DNA of 64,000 bases, from assembly GCF_029761935.1 (NCBI RefSeq), contig NZ_CP121699.1, positions 930,001 through 994,000 of the forward strand, given 5' to 3'. A program made the position numbers and the translations under genes. How positions within the stretch are numbered: position 1 is the first letter of the stretch; the number at the start of each line of letters is the position of its first letter. The DNA comes from Microbacterium testaceum. GTDB lineage: Bacteria; Actinomycetota; Actinomycetes; Actinomycetales; Microbacteriaceae. This document shows positions 18,992 through 26,953 of this stretch, piece by piece. The notes beneath the pieces are model-generated. The model ran no database searches and was not told the DNA's origin. It saw nothing but the letters and a program-made list of their open reading frames with translations.

Positions 18992-19456
18992 ATGCCCCTG
19001 GACGCGTCACTCATCCGCGTGAAAGCCATGCTCCTCGTCCCTCACCCCGATTCACCGGCTCACCTCGTGAGCGCCCACGGACCGACGCATGAGAACCCGC
19101 GGGGCTTTCACCGCCTGATCGGCGGCAGTGTCGAGTTCGGCGAAACGCATCGCGAAGCGATCGTCCGTGAGGTGGAGGAAGAACTCGGCGCGCGCATCAC
19201 TGACCTCACCTACCTCGACACGATCGAGAGCCTCTTCCGCTACAACGGCGAGGCGGGTCATGAGATCATCGCGCTCTACTCCGGCGGACTCGACCCCCTG
19301 CCCCCAGAGCACGGCGGCACCCTCACCGAGTCCGACGGTTCCGTCGTACCCGTCGTCTGGCGACCGCTCGACGCTGGGAAAGAGTCCGCGCCCCTCTACC
19401 CCGTGGCCGCGGCGCCGTGGGTCCGATCCGTCGTCACCCGGACGACGGGGCGGTAA
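18992..19456 (+). CDS. Nudix hydrolase
   Basis: 154 aa from ATG 18992. A full Nudix box begins at GGSVEFGETHREAIV and continues REVEEELG (pattern GX5EX7REUXEEXGU, about residues 46-68). It holds the glutamates that bind the catalytic divalent metal. The family hydrolyses nucleoside diphosphates linked to another group; the substrate cannot be read from the sequence. It follows the immunity bank by 48 bp and may be co-transcribed, but a functional link is not shown. It is convergent with the barstar-like gene. Confidence 0.85.
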   Translation: MPLDASLIRVKAMLLVPHPDSPAHLVSAHGPTHENPRGFHRLIGGSVEFGETHREAIVREVEEELGARITDLTYLDTIESLFRYNGEAGHEIIALYSGGLDPLPPEHGGTLTESDGSVVPVVWRPLDAGKESAPLYPVAAAPWVRSVVTRTTGR

Positions 19457-19481
19457 CAGGAGCCGGATCACCCCTCCCCCG

Positions 19482-19877
19482 TCAGTCGAGCACCAGCTCG
19501 ATGTTCCGGTGATCCCGGAACACCTTCACCACCAGCTCGAAGTACGTCACCCCCACGCCCGACTCGAGCGCGTCCAGAGCGCGCTGGGCGGTGGCCGCGG
19601 AGAACACCTCGGGCCGGGCGAGCTTCGCGCGGTAGTACTCGCGCGTCGCGTCGATCCCCAGCGCTTCCCGCGCGATGTCAGCCCGTTTGCACACCACTCG
19701 CACCGGCTCCGCCCCGTCGAGCACCCCGAACCCGCCGTACAGCAGGTCGTCGAGGGCGTCGAGGCTCTCGCCCAGCGTCCACTCCTCGTCGGGCATGAAC
19801 ACGCGGTTCAGTTCGGCGTAGAGCGACGGGATGCCATGTATCGCCGTCCCGTCGATCTCGATGGTGCGCGGGGTCAT
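19482..19877 (-). CDS. Barstar-like RNase inhibitor
   Basis: 131 aa from ATG 19877. The N-terminal half reads IEIDGTAIHGIPSLYAELNR, then LGESLDALDDLLYGGFG and VRVVCKRADIA. This is the barstar fold signature, including the LDALDDLLYGG helix that plugs the barnase active site. The tail (about residues 75-131) ends YFELVVKVFRDHRNIELVLD. No barnase or other ribonuclease toxin is visible nearby, so it is an orphan inhibitor. It may control a cellular RNase or give immunity to RNase toxins of competitors, which fits the neighbouring immunity genes. Confidence 0.8.
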   Translation of the reverse strand: MTPRTIEIDGTAIHGIPSLYAELNRVFMPDEEWTLGESLDALDDLLYGGFGVLDGAEPVRVVCKRADIAREALGIDATREYYRAKLARPEVFSAATAQRALDALESGVGVTYFELVVKVFRDHRNIELVLD

Positions 19878-19914
19878 GGCATCCGTTCTTCTGGGTGGTG
19901 GAAGTGAACGACGA

Positions 19915-19944
19915 AGGGCCGGACGCCTGTCGGCATCCGGCCCT
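19915..19944 (-). terminator. Rho-independent-type terminator
   Basis: The hairpin AGGGCCGGACGCC-TGTC-GGCATCCGGCCCT, with a 13-bp stem and one mismatch, lies 34 bp downstream of the small peptide gene read on the minus strand. The peptide transcript would end here, before the barstar gene. Confidence 0.7.
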
Positions 19945-19977
19945 CTCGTGCGAACCTCGCTCGGAGGTTCCGGACGA

Positions 19978-20085
19978 CTAGTTGCCGCCGTTGATCACCG
20001 ACAGGTACGACCCGAAGGGGCGCGCGGTGTCGAGATCGGCGAAGTCGTCGGCAAGGCCCTCGTGAGGCGTGTTCTCGTTCTGCAT
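19978..20085 (-). CDS. Small 35-aa peptide of unknown function
   Basis: ATG at 20085, TAG at 19978-19980. The peptide is acidic in its first half (MQNENTPHEGLADDFADLD) and ends TARPFGSYLSVINGGN. It has no cysteine, no membrane helix and no signal peptide. The leader-like acidic part followed by a small polar core recalls ribosomal peptide precursors, but no modification enzyme is adjacent, so I do not assign a class. In favour of a real gene: clean ends, a strong terminator 34 bp downstream and an AT-richer palindrome-bearing region upstream. It lies 63 bp after the 69-aa gene at 20149-20358. Confidence 0.5.
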   Translation of the reverse strand: MQNENTPHEGLADDFADLDTARPFGSYLSVINGGN

Positions 20086-20123
20086 GAACCAAGTGTCCGC
20101 GAGCGGCCGTCGTCGCGGAGGGT

Positions 20124-20134
20124 GGTTGACAACC
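20124..20134. promoter_or_regulatory. Palindromic operator-like site before the small peptide gene
   Basis: GGTTGACAACC is a perfect 11-bp palindrome in an AT-richer stretch 39 bp before the peptide start. The direct motifs TTAGGCG and CTAGGCG lie beside it on the minus strand. It may be an operator; no regulator can be named. Confidence 0.35.
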
Positions 20135-20148
20135 GCCTAATATCTCGC

Positions 20149-20358
20149 CTAGCTAACTACTCTTCCCTCTAGAGACTGGATGCGCTGTTCGAGGAAGGCG
20201 ATGTAGTCGGCCATGTATGCGAGCTTCGCCTCGAGACGGTCGAGCCGCGGGCTGGTGTGGCCCTGGTTGTAGTGCAACGGGGTGTTGAGGGGTACGTCCG
20301 CGTCGATCTTCGCGAGCACGGTGCGCAGCGGGTTCGAGCCATCGGCGGCATTCGTCAT
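20149..20358 (-). CDS. Small coiled-coil protein (unknown)
   Basis: 69 aa from ATG 20358. It begins MTNAADGSNPLRTVLAKIDA and contains HYNQGHTSPRLDRLEAKLAY, then a C-terminal helix YIAFLEQRIQSLEGRVVS with leucine/isoleucine heptad spacing that suggests a coiled coil. No cysteines and no membrane segment. I do not recognise the family; its short regular form is typical of small conserved actinobacterial proteins. It is 19 bp downstream of the ynfA-like gene on the same strand and may be co-transcribed with it. Confidence 0.6.
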   Translation of the reverse strand: MTNAADGSNPLRTVLAKIDADVPLNTPLHYNQGHTSPRLDRLEAKLAYMADYIAFLEQRIQSLEGRVVS

Positions 20359-20377
20359 GACGCCAGCGTAGGCGCGC

Positions 20378-20737
20378 TCAGGCGCTCGGCGCCTGATCCG
20401 TCCCGGCCAGCACCGGTGCGAGCATGATGATCGCGGCGCCCACGAGCGCCACCGCGGAGCCGACGTAGTCCCACGCGGTCGGCCGGAAACCGTCGACGAC
20501 GATCCCCCACGCCAACGAACCCGCGATGAAGACTCCGCCGTAGGCCGCGAGCACGCGCCCGAAGTTCGCCTCGGGCTGCAGCGCCGCGACGAACCCGTAG
20601 GCACCGAGGGCCAGGATGCCGAGCAACGCGAGCCACCATCCGCGGTTCTCGCGGACGGCCTGCCACACGAGCCACGCCCCGCCGATCTCGGCGATCGCGG
20701 CCACGGCGAACAGGATCACGATGCGCGCGGTGGTCAT
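20378..20737 (-). CDS. YnfA/UPF0060 family membrane protein
   Basis: 119 aa from ATG 20737, with four evenly spaced transmembrane helices filling the protein. The segments [40 protein letters not shown] and [20 protein letters not shown] are diagnostic for YnfA (UPF0060). The family is related to small multidrug resistance-type transporters; a physiological substrate is not firmly known. The length (about 110 aa) is usual. It probably forms a two-gene unit with the downstream small coiled-coil protein. Confidence 0.9.
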   Translation of the reverse strand: MTTARIVILFAVAAIAEIGGAWLVWQAVRENRGWWLALLGILALGAYGFVAALQPEANFGRVLAAYGGVFIAGSLAWGIVVDGFRPTAWDYVGSAVALVGAAIIMLAPVLAGTDQAPSA

Positions 20738-20876
20738 TCCGCCATTATCGACCGCGGAGAGCGAGCGGCCGCCACCGTGGCCGATCGGGTTACGCCGGAA
20801 AACCGGTAGATGACGGGTGCGAAACATTTGGGATGCGTGCGCTGTGCGGCCGCTACGGTTCCCTCAGGAGGTACCC

Positions 20877-21089
20877 ATGACTCGACCCCGCACGGTGACC
20901 CACACCTACACGCTGGCGGGCGGCTGGCAGAAGGCGCACCACGGACCCCTGACGGCGGAAGTCGCCGAGAACCTGCGCCGCTCCGGCGTCACCATGGTTC
21001 GCGCGCGCCGAGGGCTCTTCGACAGCCGCGAGATCTCACTGCGCGACTACCCGCCGCGGCGGGCGGAGGCTCCGGTCCGCCCGCGCTGA
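20877..21089 (+). CDS. Small basic protein (unknown)
   Basis: 70 aa from ATG 20877, selected because a strong AGGAGG lies 5 nt upstream; the longer frame from 20817 lacks such a site. The sequence contains THTYTLAGGWQKAHHGPLTA, VAENLRRSGVTMVRARRGLF and DSREISLRDYPPRRAE, and is rich in Arg with no cysteine or membrane segment. I do not recognise a family. It is convergent with the two-component response regulator, with only 6 bp between the stops. Confidence 0.6.
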   Translation: MTRPRTVTHTYTLAGGWQKAHHGPLTAEVAENLRRSGVTMVRARRGLFDSREISLRDYPPRRAEAPVRPR

Positions 21090-21095
21090 GGGTCG

Positions 21096-21758
21096 TCAGC
21101 GGCCGGGGCGGAGCAGACCGCTCTCGTACGCGGCGATCACGAGTTGCGCACGGTCGTGCGCGCCGAGCTTCACCATCGTGTTCTTGACGTGCGATTTCGC
21201 CGTGTGCGGTGAGATGAACAGCCCGCCGGCGATCTCGTCGTTCGAGCGTCCGCGGGCGACGAGCAGCAGCACCTCGCGCTCGCGATCGGTCAACGCCTCG
21301 AGCGACGGGGGCGCGCTCCCCTGCGCCGGCGCCGCGCGCACCCAGGTCTCGATCAACGCGCGCGTCGCCGCCGGTGACAGAAGCGCCCCACCCTCGTGGA
21401 CCGCGCGCACGGCGCGGACGATGTCGTCGGGCTCGGCGCCCTTGCCGATGAACCCGCTGGCTCCGGCGCGCAGCGCCGAGACGACGTACTCGTCCTCCTC
21501 GAAGGTCTTCAGAATGAGCACTCTGGTATCGGCGAGGGCGGGGTCGGCGCAGATCACCGCGGTGGCGTCGATGCCGTCCATCCGCGGCATCCGGATGTCG
21601 CACACCACCACATCGGGGCGGAGGCGCCGGGCGAGCTCGACCGCGGCCTCGCCGTCGGCGGCCTCGCCCACGACCGTGGTCCCCTCGGCCGCGTCCAGCA
21701 GGTCGCGGACGGCGGAGCGGATGAGCGACTGGTCGTCGACGACGATCACGGTGGTCAC
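21096..21758 (-). CDS. NarL-family response regulator
   Basis: 220 aa from GTG 21758, overlapping the sensor kinase stop by 4 bp. The receiver domain (residues 1-120) has acidic D8 and D9, the phospho-acceptor D54 in VVVCDIRMPRMDG and lysine in SGFIGKGAEPDD. The C-terminal LuxR-type helix-turn-helix has LTDREREVLLLVARGRSNDE and SPHTAKSHVKNTMVKLGAHD. It would be phosphorylated by the adjacent DesK-type kinase and control transcription. The divergent ABC transporter is the likely target, as is usual for this arrangement. Confidence 0.92.
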   Translation of the reverse strand: MTTVIVVDDQSLIRSAVRDLLDAAEGTTVVGEAADGEAAVELARRLRPDVVVCDIRMPRMDGIDATAVICADPALADTRVLILKTFEEDEYVVSALRAGASGFIGKGAEPDDIVRAVRAVHEGGALLSPAATRALIETWVRAAPAQGSAPPSLEALTDREREVLLLVARGRSNDEIAGGLFISPHTAKSHVKNTMVKLGAHDRAQLVIAAYESGLLRPGR

Positions 21759-22963
21759 GGGGCTGTCTCCGATCGAACGGGGGCGGGGAGGGGAAGACGC
21801 GCCGCCAACCGGAAGCCGCCGGGGGCGAGGCCGGCGTCGAGCTCGCCGCGCACGGCGTCGACCCGCTCGCGCAGGCCGATGAGCCCGAATCCCGACGTCG
21901 GCGGCGCCTCGGCGGGCTCGGGCACGCGATCCAGGGGGTTCGTCACCACGACTTCGAGCACGTCTCCATCGCGACGCATCAGCACGTGCGCGCGGCGGGT
22001 GGTGCCGTGCTTCACCGCGTTCGTGAGTCCCTCCTGCACAACGCGGTAGGCCACGATGCCGATTCCGATCGGGATGCCGCTGCCCTCGGCATCCGTCCCG
22101 ATCTCGTCGCGCACCACGACGTCCCATCCCGCCACCCGCACCGACTCGACCACCTCGGGAACACGTGCCAGCCCGGGCTGCTCGCGCGCCGCGGCCTCGT
22201 CGGGAGCGCGGAGCACGCTGAGCATCGCCCCGATCTCGCCCAGCACGTCGCGCGAGGTGGTGCGGATGGTGGCGAGCGCATCCCGTGCTTTCTCGGGCCG
22301 CGTCTCGAGTGCCGAGGACGCCACCCCCGCGTTCAGGCTGATCACCGAGATCCGGTGGGCGACCGCGTCGTGCAGATCGCGCGCGATGCGCAGGCGCTCC
22401 TCGGTGACGCGCCGCCGGGCCTCGGCCTCGCGGGTCTCTTCGGCTCGTCGCGCGCGCTCCTCCACCGCCTCGACGTAGGCGCGCCGCGATCGGGCGGCGT
22501 CACCGATCGCCCCGGCGAGGGCCAGGGCCAGCCCGACCTGCAGAAAGCGCGTGTCGACGCCGCTGACGAGCGAGACGACGATGCTCCCTCCCGTCGTGGC
22601 GACGACCGCCGCGAGGATCGCGGGCACCGACCGTCGGCGTGCGGTGCGCTGCGCGACGGTGTACGCCGCGACGATCATCGCGAGGGTCGCTCCCGGCGAC
22701 TGCGTACCCAGCACCAGCGCCCCCAGGTACAGCGCGACGCACGCGGCGAGCGCGAGCCGCGGTCTCGCGCGACGCATCGGCAGGACGAGGGCCGGCAGCA
22801 GAACCAGCACGAGGGCGAACGGCTGAGAAGGGCGCAGCTCCGCGAGCGGGAGAGGGGCGAAAGCGGGGCCGACCACGAGGACGGCCAGGCCGAGGTCGGT
22901 CAGCCACGGGCGCGCGGCCCAGAACGACCGCGGCGCGGACGTCGGAGTCTCGGGAGCGCTCAC
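21755..22963 (-). CDS. Histidine kinase (HisKA_3 / DesK-NarX type)
   Basis: 402 aa. The N-terminal sensor part (about residues 15-165) has five or six transmembrane helices and no large extracellular domain. The dimerisation box ERLRIARDLHDAVAHRISVI carries the phospho-accepting histidine at about residue 198. The ATP-binding domain shows YRVVQEGLTNAVKHG (N box) and GFGLIGLRERV (G box). Such intramembrane-sensing kinases often report envelope stress. The gene is co-translated with the response regulator and divergent from the ABC transporter genes across 132 bp. Confidence 0.92.
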   Translation of the reverse strand: MSAPETPTSAPRSFWAARPWLTDLGLAVLVVGPAFAPLPLAELRPSQPFALVLVLLPALVLPMRRARPRLALAACVALYLGALVLGTQSPGATLAMIVAAYTVAQRTARRRSVPAILAAVVATTGGSIVVSLVSGVDTRFLQVGLALALAGAIGDAARSRRAYVEAVEERARRAEETREAEARRRVTEERLRIARDLHDAVAHRISVISLNAGVASSALETRPEKARDALATIRTTSRDVLGEIGAMLSVLRAPDEAAAREQPGLARVPEVVESVRVAGWDVVVRDEIGTDAEGSGIPIGIGIVAYRVVQEGLTNAVKHGTTRRAHVLMRRDGDVLEVVVTNPLDRVPEPAEAPPTSGFGLIGLRERVDAVRGELDAGLAPGGFRLAARLPLPAPVRSETAP

Positions 22964-23095
22964 CGGTCCAGTCTGTCGTCTCGCGCGGGCCCGGGCGATC
23001 GCCCCGGCGGGTCATTCGCGAATACCCCCGTGGGGGGAGTCGTCCTCCCCGGCGGTGGGACGCGGCATCCGGGGTCCGAGCGCGAGGGTGGGGTC

Positions 23096-23803
23096 ATGGC
23101 ATCCGATCCCGCTCCCCCACTCCTCTCGGTCACCGACCTGCACAAGTCGTATGGTCGCGGCTCCGCCCGCTTCGACGCCTTGCGCGGGGTGACCCTCGAC
23201 ATCCACCGCGGCGAGAGCATCGCCATCCTCGGCAAGAGCGGCTCGGGCAAGTCGACGCTCATGCACCTGCTGGCTCTGATGGACGCGCCCACGCGCGGCG
23301 CCGTGCTCCTCGACGGAGTGGATGCCACGACCCGGCGCGGACGCCGGCTCAACCGCACGCGCAACAAGACGTTCGGCTTCGTGTTCCAGCAGTTCTTCCT
23401 GACGCCGACCGCGTCGGTGTTCGACAACGTCGTGCTGCCGCTGAAGATCGCGGGCGTGGGGCGCGGCGAGCGCAAGCGCCGGGGACTCGCGGCCCTGGCC
23501 GAGCTCGACATGGGCGACAAGGCCCGCAACAAGGCCACGGCCCTCTCGGGCGGGCAGAAGCAGCGCGCCGTCATCGCCCGCGCCCTCGTGAACGACCCGC
23601 AGGTGATCTTCGCCGACGAGCCGACCGGGAACCTGGATTCGGCGACCGGGGCGGTGGTCGAGGACATCCTCTTCCGCCTCAACCGCGAGCACGGCATCAC
23701 CCTCATCATCGTCACGCACGACGAAGACCTCGCGGCCCGGTGCGACCGGCGCGTGCAGATCCGCGACGGACTCATCGTCGCCGAGGAACGGAGCGCGGCA
23801 TGA
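23096..23803 (+). CDS. MacB/LolD-type ABC transporter ATP-binding protein
   Basis: 235 aa from ATG 23096. Walker A GKSGSGKST is at residues 46-54, Q-loop FVFQQFFLTPTASVFDNV, signature ALSGGQKQR, Walker B VIFADEPTGNLDS and the switch histidine in IIVTHDEDLA. Sequence and length place it in the LolD/MacB/FtsE (3.A.1.125/122) group, which pair with FtsX-fold permeases. It overlaps its permease by 4 bp. The divergent two-component system probably regulates it. Likely roles are antimicrobial peptide or cell-envelope export, or mechanotransmission. Confidence 0.93.
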   Translation: MASDPAPPLLSVTDLHKSYGRGSARFDALRGVTLDIHRGESIAILGKSGSGKSTLMHLLALMDAPTRGAVLLDGVDATTRRGRRLNRTRNKTFGFVFQQFFLTPTASVFDNVVLPLKIAGVGRGERKRRGLAALAELDMGDKARNKATALSGGQKQRAVIARALVNDPQVIFADEPTGNLDSATGAVVEDILFRLNREHGITLIIVTHDEDLAARCDRRVQIRDGLIVAEERSAA

Positions 23804-25092
23804 AGACCCTCGATCTGGTGAGTACCGCCGTCGCCAACACGTTCCGCTCGAAGACGCGCACGATCCTCACGGTGCTGGCGATCTTCGTCGGCGCCTTCAC
23901 CCTGACCATCACCAACGGGCTCGGCACCGGCATCAACGCGTTCATCGACAGCACCGTCAGCGCAATGGGCGCCTCGGACGCGCTGACCGTGACCAAGACG
24001 AGCACCGATGCCACGGCATCCACCGCTCCTCAGAAATACGATCCGGATGCCATCTCGTCGGGGCGTCAGGCGGGCCCTCCTGGAACGACGAGCGAGGTGA
24101 CCGCGCTGACCGACCCGGACATCACCGCGCTCGCGGCGGTGCCGGGCATCGCGAAGGTCGTGCCGGTGAAGTCCGTGACGATCGACTACGTGCAGGCGCC
24201 GGGCGGCGACCCGTACGTCGCCCGGGCCGGCAGTCTCGTGGCGGGGCAGACACCCCAGATGGGCGCGGGGGTGGCCCCCGACGACGGTTCGCCGGCGCTG
24301 CAGGTCGCCCTCCCCGACGCGCTGGTCGAGCCGATGGGCTTCGCCGACGCCGACGCCGCCGTGGGCGCCACCGTGACCATCGCGGTCACCGATCCGGTCC
24401 GCACACAGCACACGGTCGAAGCGACCGTGACCGGGGTGACCGAGGAGGCCTTCGGCAGCACCACGACGCTGACGACGAACGCAGCCCTTGAGGACGCCCT
24501 GTCGGCCGCGCAGAACACCGGCGTCCCCGCCGACCAACTCGACCGGTACGCCTCGGCGAGCGCGACGATGGCAGCGGGCGCGAACGTGACCGATGTGAAG
24601 GCCGCGCTCACCGACGCCGGCTACACGGGGACGACGGTCGCCGATCAGCTGGGCACGTTCGAAGCGGTGATCAACGGGATCGTGCTGGTCTTGAACGCCT
24701 TCGCGATCATCGCCCTGCTGGCGGCGAGCTTCGGCATCGTCAACACCCTGCTGATGTCGGTGCAGGAACGCACGCGCGAGATCGGCCTGATGAAGGCGAT
24801 GGGCATGGGGAGCGGGCGCGTGTTCTCGCTGTTCAGCCTCGAGGCGATCTTCATCGGCCTGCTGGGCAGCGCGCTCGGCGCGGTCGTGGCGATCGGGGTG
24901 GGGACGGCGGTCAGCGCCCAACTCGCGAAGAGCCTGTTCAGCGAGCTGCCGGGGCTGCAGCTCATCGCCTTCGATCCGGTGTCGATCGTCGTGACGACGC
25001 TCGCGGTGATGGGCATCGCGTTCCTCGCCGGAACCCTGCCGGCGGCCCGCGCCGCCCGCGCCGATCCGGTCGAGTCGCTGCGGTACGAGTGA
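23800..25092 (+). CDS. MacB/FtsX-type ABC transporter permease
   Basis: 430 aa from ATG 23800 (ATGA overlap). One N-terminal helix (RTILTVLAIFVGAFTLTITN) is followed by a large extracytoplasmic MacB_PCD-like domain of about 240 residues. Three C-terminal helices form the FtsX domain (IALLAASFGIVNTLLMSVQE, then ERTREIGLMKAMGMGSGRVF and the final helix before PAARAARADPVESLRYE). The ending 'AAR.DPVESLR.E' is typical of the family. It works with the preceding ATPase in the cytoplasmic membrane. The extracytoplasmic domain is rich in Ala, Thr and Val and unusually poor in charged residues. Confidence 0.92.
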   Translation: MKTLDLVSTAVANTFRSKTRTILTVLAIFVGAFTLTITNGLGTGINAFIDSTVSAMGASDALTVTKTSTDATASTAPQKYDPDAISSGRQAGPPGTTSEVTALTDPDITALAAVPGIAKVVPVKSVTIDYVQAPGGDPYVARAGSLVAGQTPQMGAGVAPDDGSPALQVALPDALVEPMGFADADAAVGATVTIAVTDPVRTQHTVEATVTGVTEEAFGSTTTLTTNAALEDALSAAQNTGVPADQLDRYASASATMAAGANVTDVKAALTDAGYTGTTVADQLGTFEAVINGIVLVLNAFAIIALLAASFGIVNTLLMSVQERTREIGLMKAMGMGSGRVFSLFSLEAIFIGLLGSALGAVVAIGVGTAVSAQLAKSLFSELPGLQLIAFDPVSIVVTTLAVMGIAFLAGTLPAARAARADPVESLRYE

Positions 25093-25187
25093 GACGAGGG
25101 CCGGTGCGCGGGGACACCCCGGTGCATCGGCCTTCGACGCGTCGACCGGCGTAGCGTGGGTTCCGCCACTCGACGCCGAGGGAGAAC

Positions 25188-26855
25188 ATGGACGCCGACG
25201 TCATCATCATCGGAGCGGGACTCGCGGGTCTCGTCGCGAGCGCCGAACTCGCCCGCGCGGGCAAGAGCGTGATCATCGTCGAGCAGGAGAACGCCGCCAA
25301 CCTCGGTGGGCAGGCGTTCTGGTCGTTCGGGGGGATCTTCCTCGTCGACTCCCCCATGCAGCGGCGCCTCGGGGTGAAGGACTCCCTCGACCTCGCCTGG
25401 CAGGACTGGCAGGGCTCCGCCGGGTGGGACCGTCTCGACGGCCCGCACCCCGAGGACGAGTGGGCGCAGAAGTGGGGCCGCGCGTACGTCGAGTTCGCCG
25501 CCGGCGAAAAGCGCTCGTGGCTGCAGCAGCAGGGCGTGAAATTCACCCCCGTGGTCGGGTGGGCGGAGCGCGGGTCGCTCACCGCCGGCGGCCACGGCAA
25601 CTCCGTCCCCCGCTTCCACGTGCCGTGGGGAACGGGCACGGGTATCTCGGAGCCGTTCGCCGACAGGGCGAGAGCAGCGGATGCCGTGGACCTCCGCTTC
25701 CGCCATCGCGTCGACGGACTGCTCGTCAGCGACGGCGCCGTCACCGGGGTGCGCGGCGCGATCCTCGCCCCCGACGACGCCCCCCGCGGGGTGTCGTCGT
25801 CACGCGAGGTGGTCGGGGAGTTCGAACTGTCGGCGCAGGCCGTCGTCATCGCCTCGGGCGGGATCGGCGGCGACCACGAGCGCGTGCGCCGGTGGTGGCC
25901 CGAGCGGCTCGGCACTCCCCCGCGCACCATGGTGACCGGCGTTCCCGCCCACGTCGACGGACGCATGCTCGACATCGCCGCGGATCAGGGCGTGCGCCTG
26001 GTGAACCGCGATCGCATGTGGCACTACACCGAGGGGCTGCAGAACTGGAACCCCGTGTGGCCGGGTCACGGCATCCGGATCCTCCCCGGTCCTTCCTCGA
26101 TGTGGCTCGATGCCCGCGGCCGTCGATTGCCCGCGCCCGGGCTGCCCGGATACGACACCCTCGGCACCCTGAAGCTGCTGCGCACGACCCCCGATCTCGT
26201 CGATCACGACTACTCGTGGTTCGTGCTCGACCAGACGATCATCAAGAAGGAGTTCGCGCTCTCGGGCTCGGAGCAGAACCCCGACATCACCAACCGCGAC
26301 CTGGCCCTCCTGCTGCGCACGCGACTCGGACGCGCCGCTCCCGGCCCGGTCGAGGACTTCAAACGCGAGGGAGCCGACTTCGTCGTGGCCGACACCCTCA
26401 CCGAGCTCGTCCGCGGGATGAACGCCCTCACCGAAGACGACCTGCTCGACGAGGACGCGATCCGTCGGCAGCTCGAGGCCCGTGACCGCGAGGTCGTGAA
26501 CCCGTACTCGAAAGACGCGCAGACCATCGGCATCCAGAACAGCCGTCGCTTCCGCGGAGACCGCCTGTTCCGCACGGTTCCCGCCCACGCGATCCTCGAT
26601 CCCCGCCACGGACCGCTCATCGCCGTCCGGCTCTGGATCGTCACGCGGAAAACCCTCGGCGGAATCCAGACCGACCTCGACGGTCGCGCCCTGGATGAAT
26701 CCGGGATGCCGATCCCCGGCCTCTACGCGGCGGGCGAGGCCGCGGGCTTCGGCGGCGGCGGGGCCCACGGGTACAACGCCCTCGAGGGAACCTTCCTCGG
26801 CGGGTGCCTGTTCACCGGGCGGACGGTGGGGAGGGCGCTGGCGCGGGCGGTGTGA
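25188..26855 (+). CDS. FAD-binding dehydrogenase (KstD/fumarate-reductase-like flavoprotein)
   Basis: 555 aa from ATG 25188. The N-terminal dinucleotide-binding motif DVIIIGAGLAGLVASAELAR is followed by VEQENAANLGGQAFWSFGG. The C-terminal FAD-binding segment is PGLYAAGEAAGFGGGGAHGY followed by NALEGTFLGGCLFTGR. This is the FAD_binding_2 architecture of 3-ketosteroid dehydrogenases and fumarate reductases, and specifically resembles the 'FAD-binding dehydrogenase' group (COG3573). The substrate cannot be inferred. It is monocistronic and ends at a bidirectional terminator. Confidence 0.85.
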   Translation: MDADVIIIGAGLAGLVASAELARAGKSVIIVEQENAANLGGQAFWSFGGIFLVDSPMQRRLGVKDSLDLAWQDWQGSAGWDRLDGPHPEDEWAQKWGRAYVEFAAGEKRSWLQQQGVKFTPVVGWAERGSLTAGGHGNSVPRFHVPWGTGTGISEPFADRARAADAVDLRFRHRVDGLLVSDGAVTGVRGAILAPDDAPRGVSSSREVVGEFELSAQAVVIASGGIGGDHERVRRWWPERLGTPPRTMVTGVPAHVDGRMLDIAADQGVRLVNRDRMWHYTEGLQNWNPVWPGHGIRILPGPSSMWLDARGRRLPAPGLPGYDTLGTLKLLRTTPDLVDHDYSWFVLDQTIIKKEFALSGSEQNPDITNRDLALLLRTRLGRAAPGPVEDFKREGADFVVADTLTELVRGMNALTEDDLLDEDAIRRQLEARDREVVNPYSKDAQTIGIQNSRRFRGDRLFRTVPAHAILDPRHGPLIAVRLWIVTRKTLGGIQTDLDGRALDESGMPIPGLYAAGEAAGFGGGGAHGYNALEGTFLGGCLFTGRTVGRALARAV

Positions 26856-26902
26856 GGGCGGGCGTCATCGCTCGCGGTGACATGTGTCACCGAAACCACG
26901 AC

Positions 26903-26931
26903 AGAGGGCCCCGCGCGATGCGGAGCCCTCT
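26903..26931. terminator. Bidirectional terminator
   Basis: AGAGGGCCCCGC-GCGAT-GCGGAGCCCTCT forms a hairpin of about 11 bp with one mismatch, midway between the convergent FAD dehydrogenase and desaturase genes. It probably ends both transcripts. Confidence 0.7.
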
Positions 26932-26953
26932 GGGGTGGGTGGTCGTGCGGGTG

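Noticed and set aside
19874..20092. 72-codon minus-strand frame over the small peptide
   Set aside because: Crosses the terminator hairpin and is Arg/His-rich; the overlapping 35-aa frame has better composition and signals.
22960..24921. 653-codon minus-strand frame across the ABC transporter
   Set aside because: His/Arg/Asp-rich shadow; both plus-strand genes have complete family motifs.
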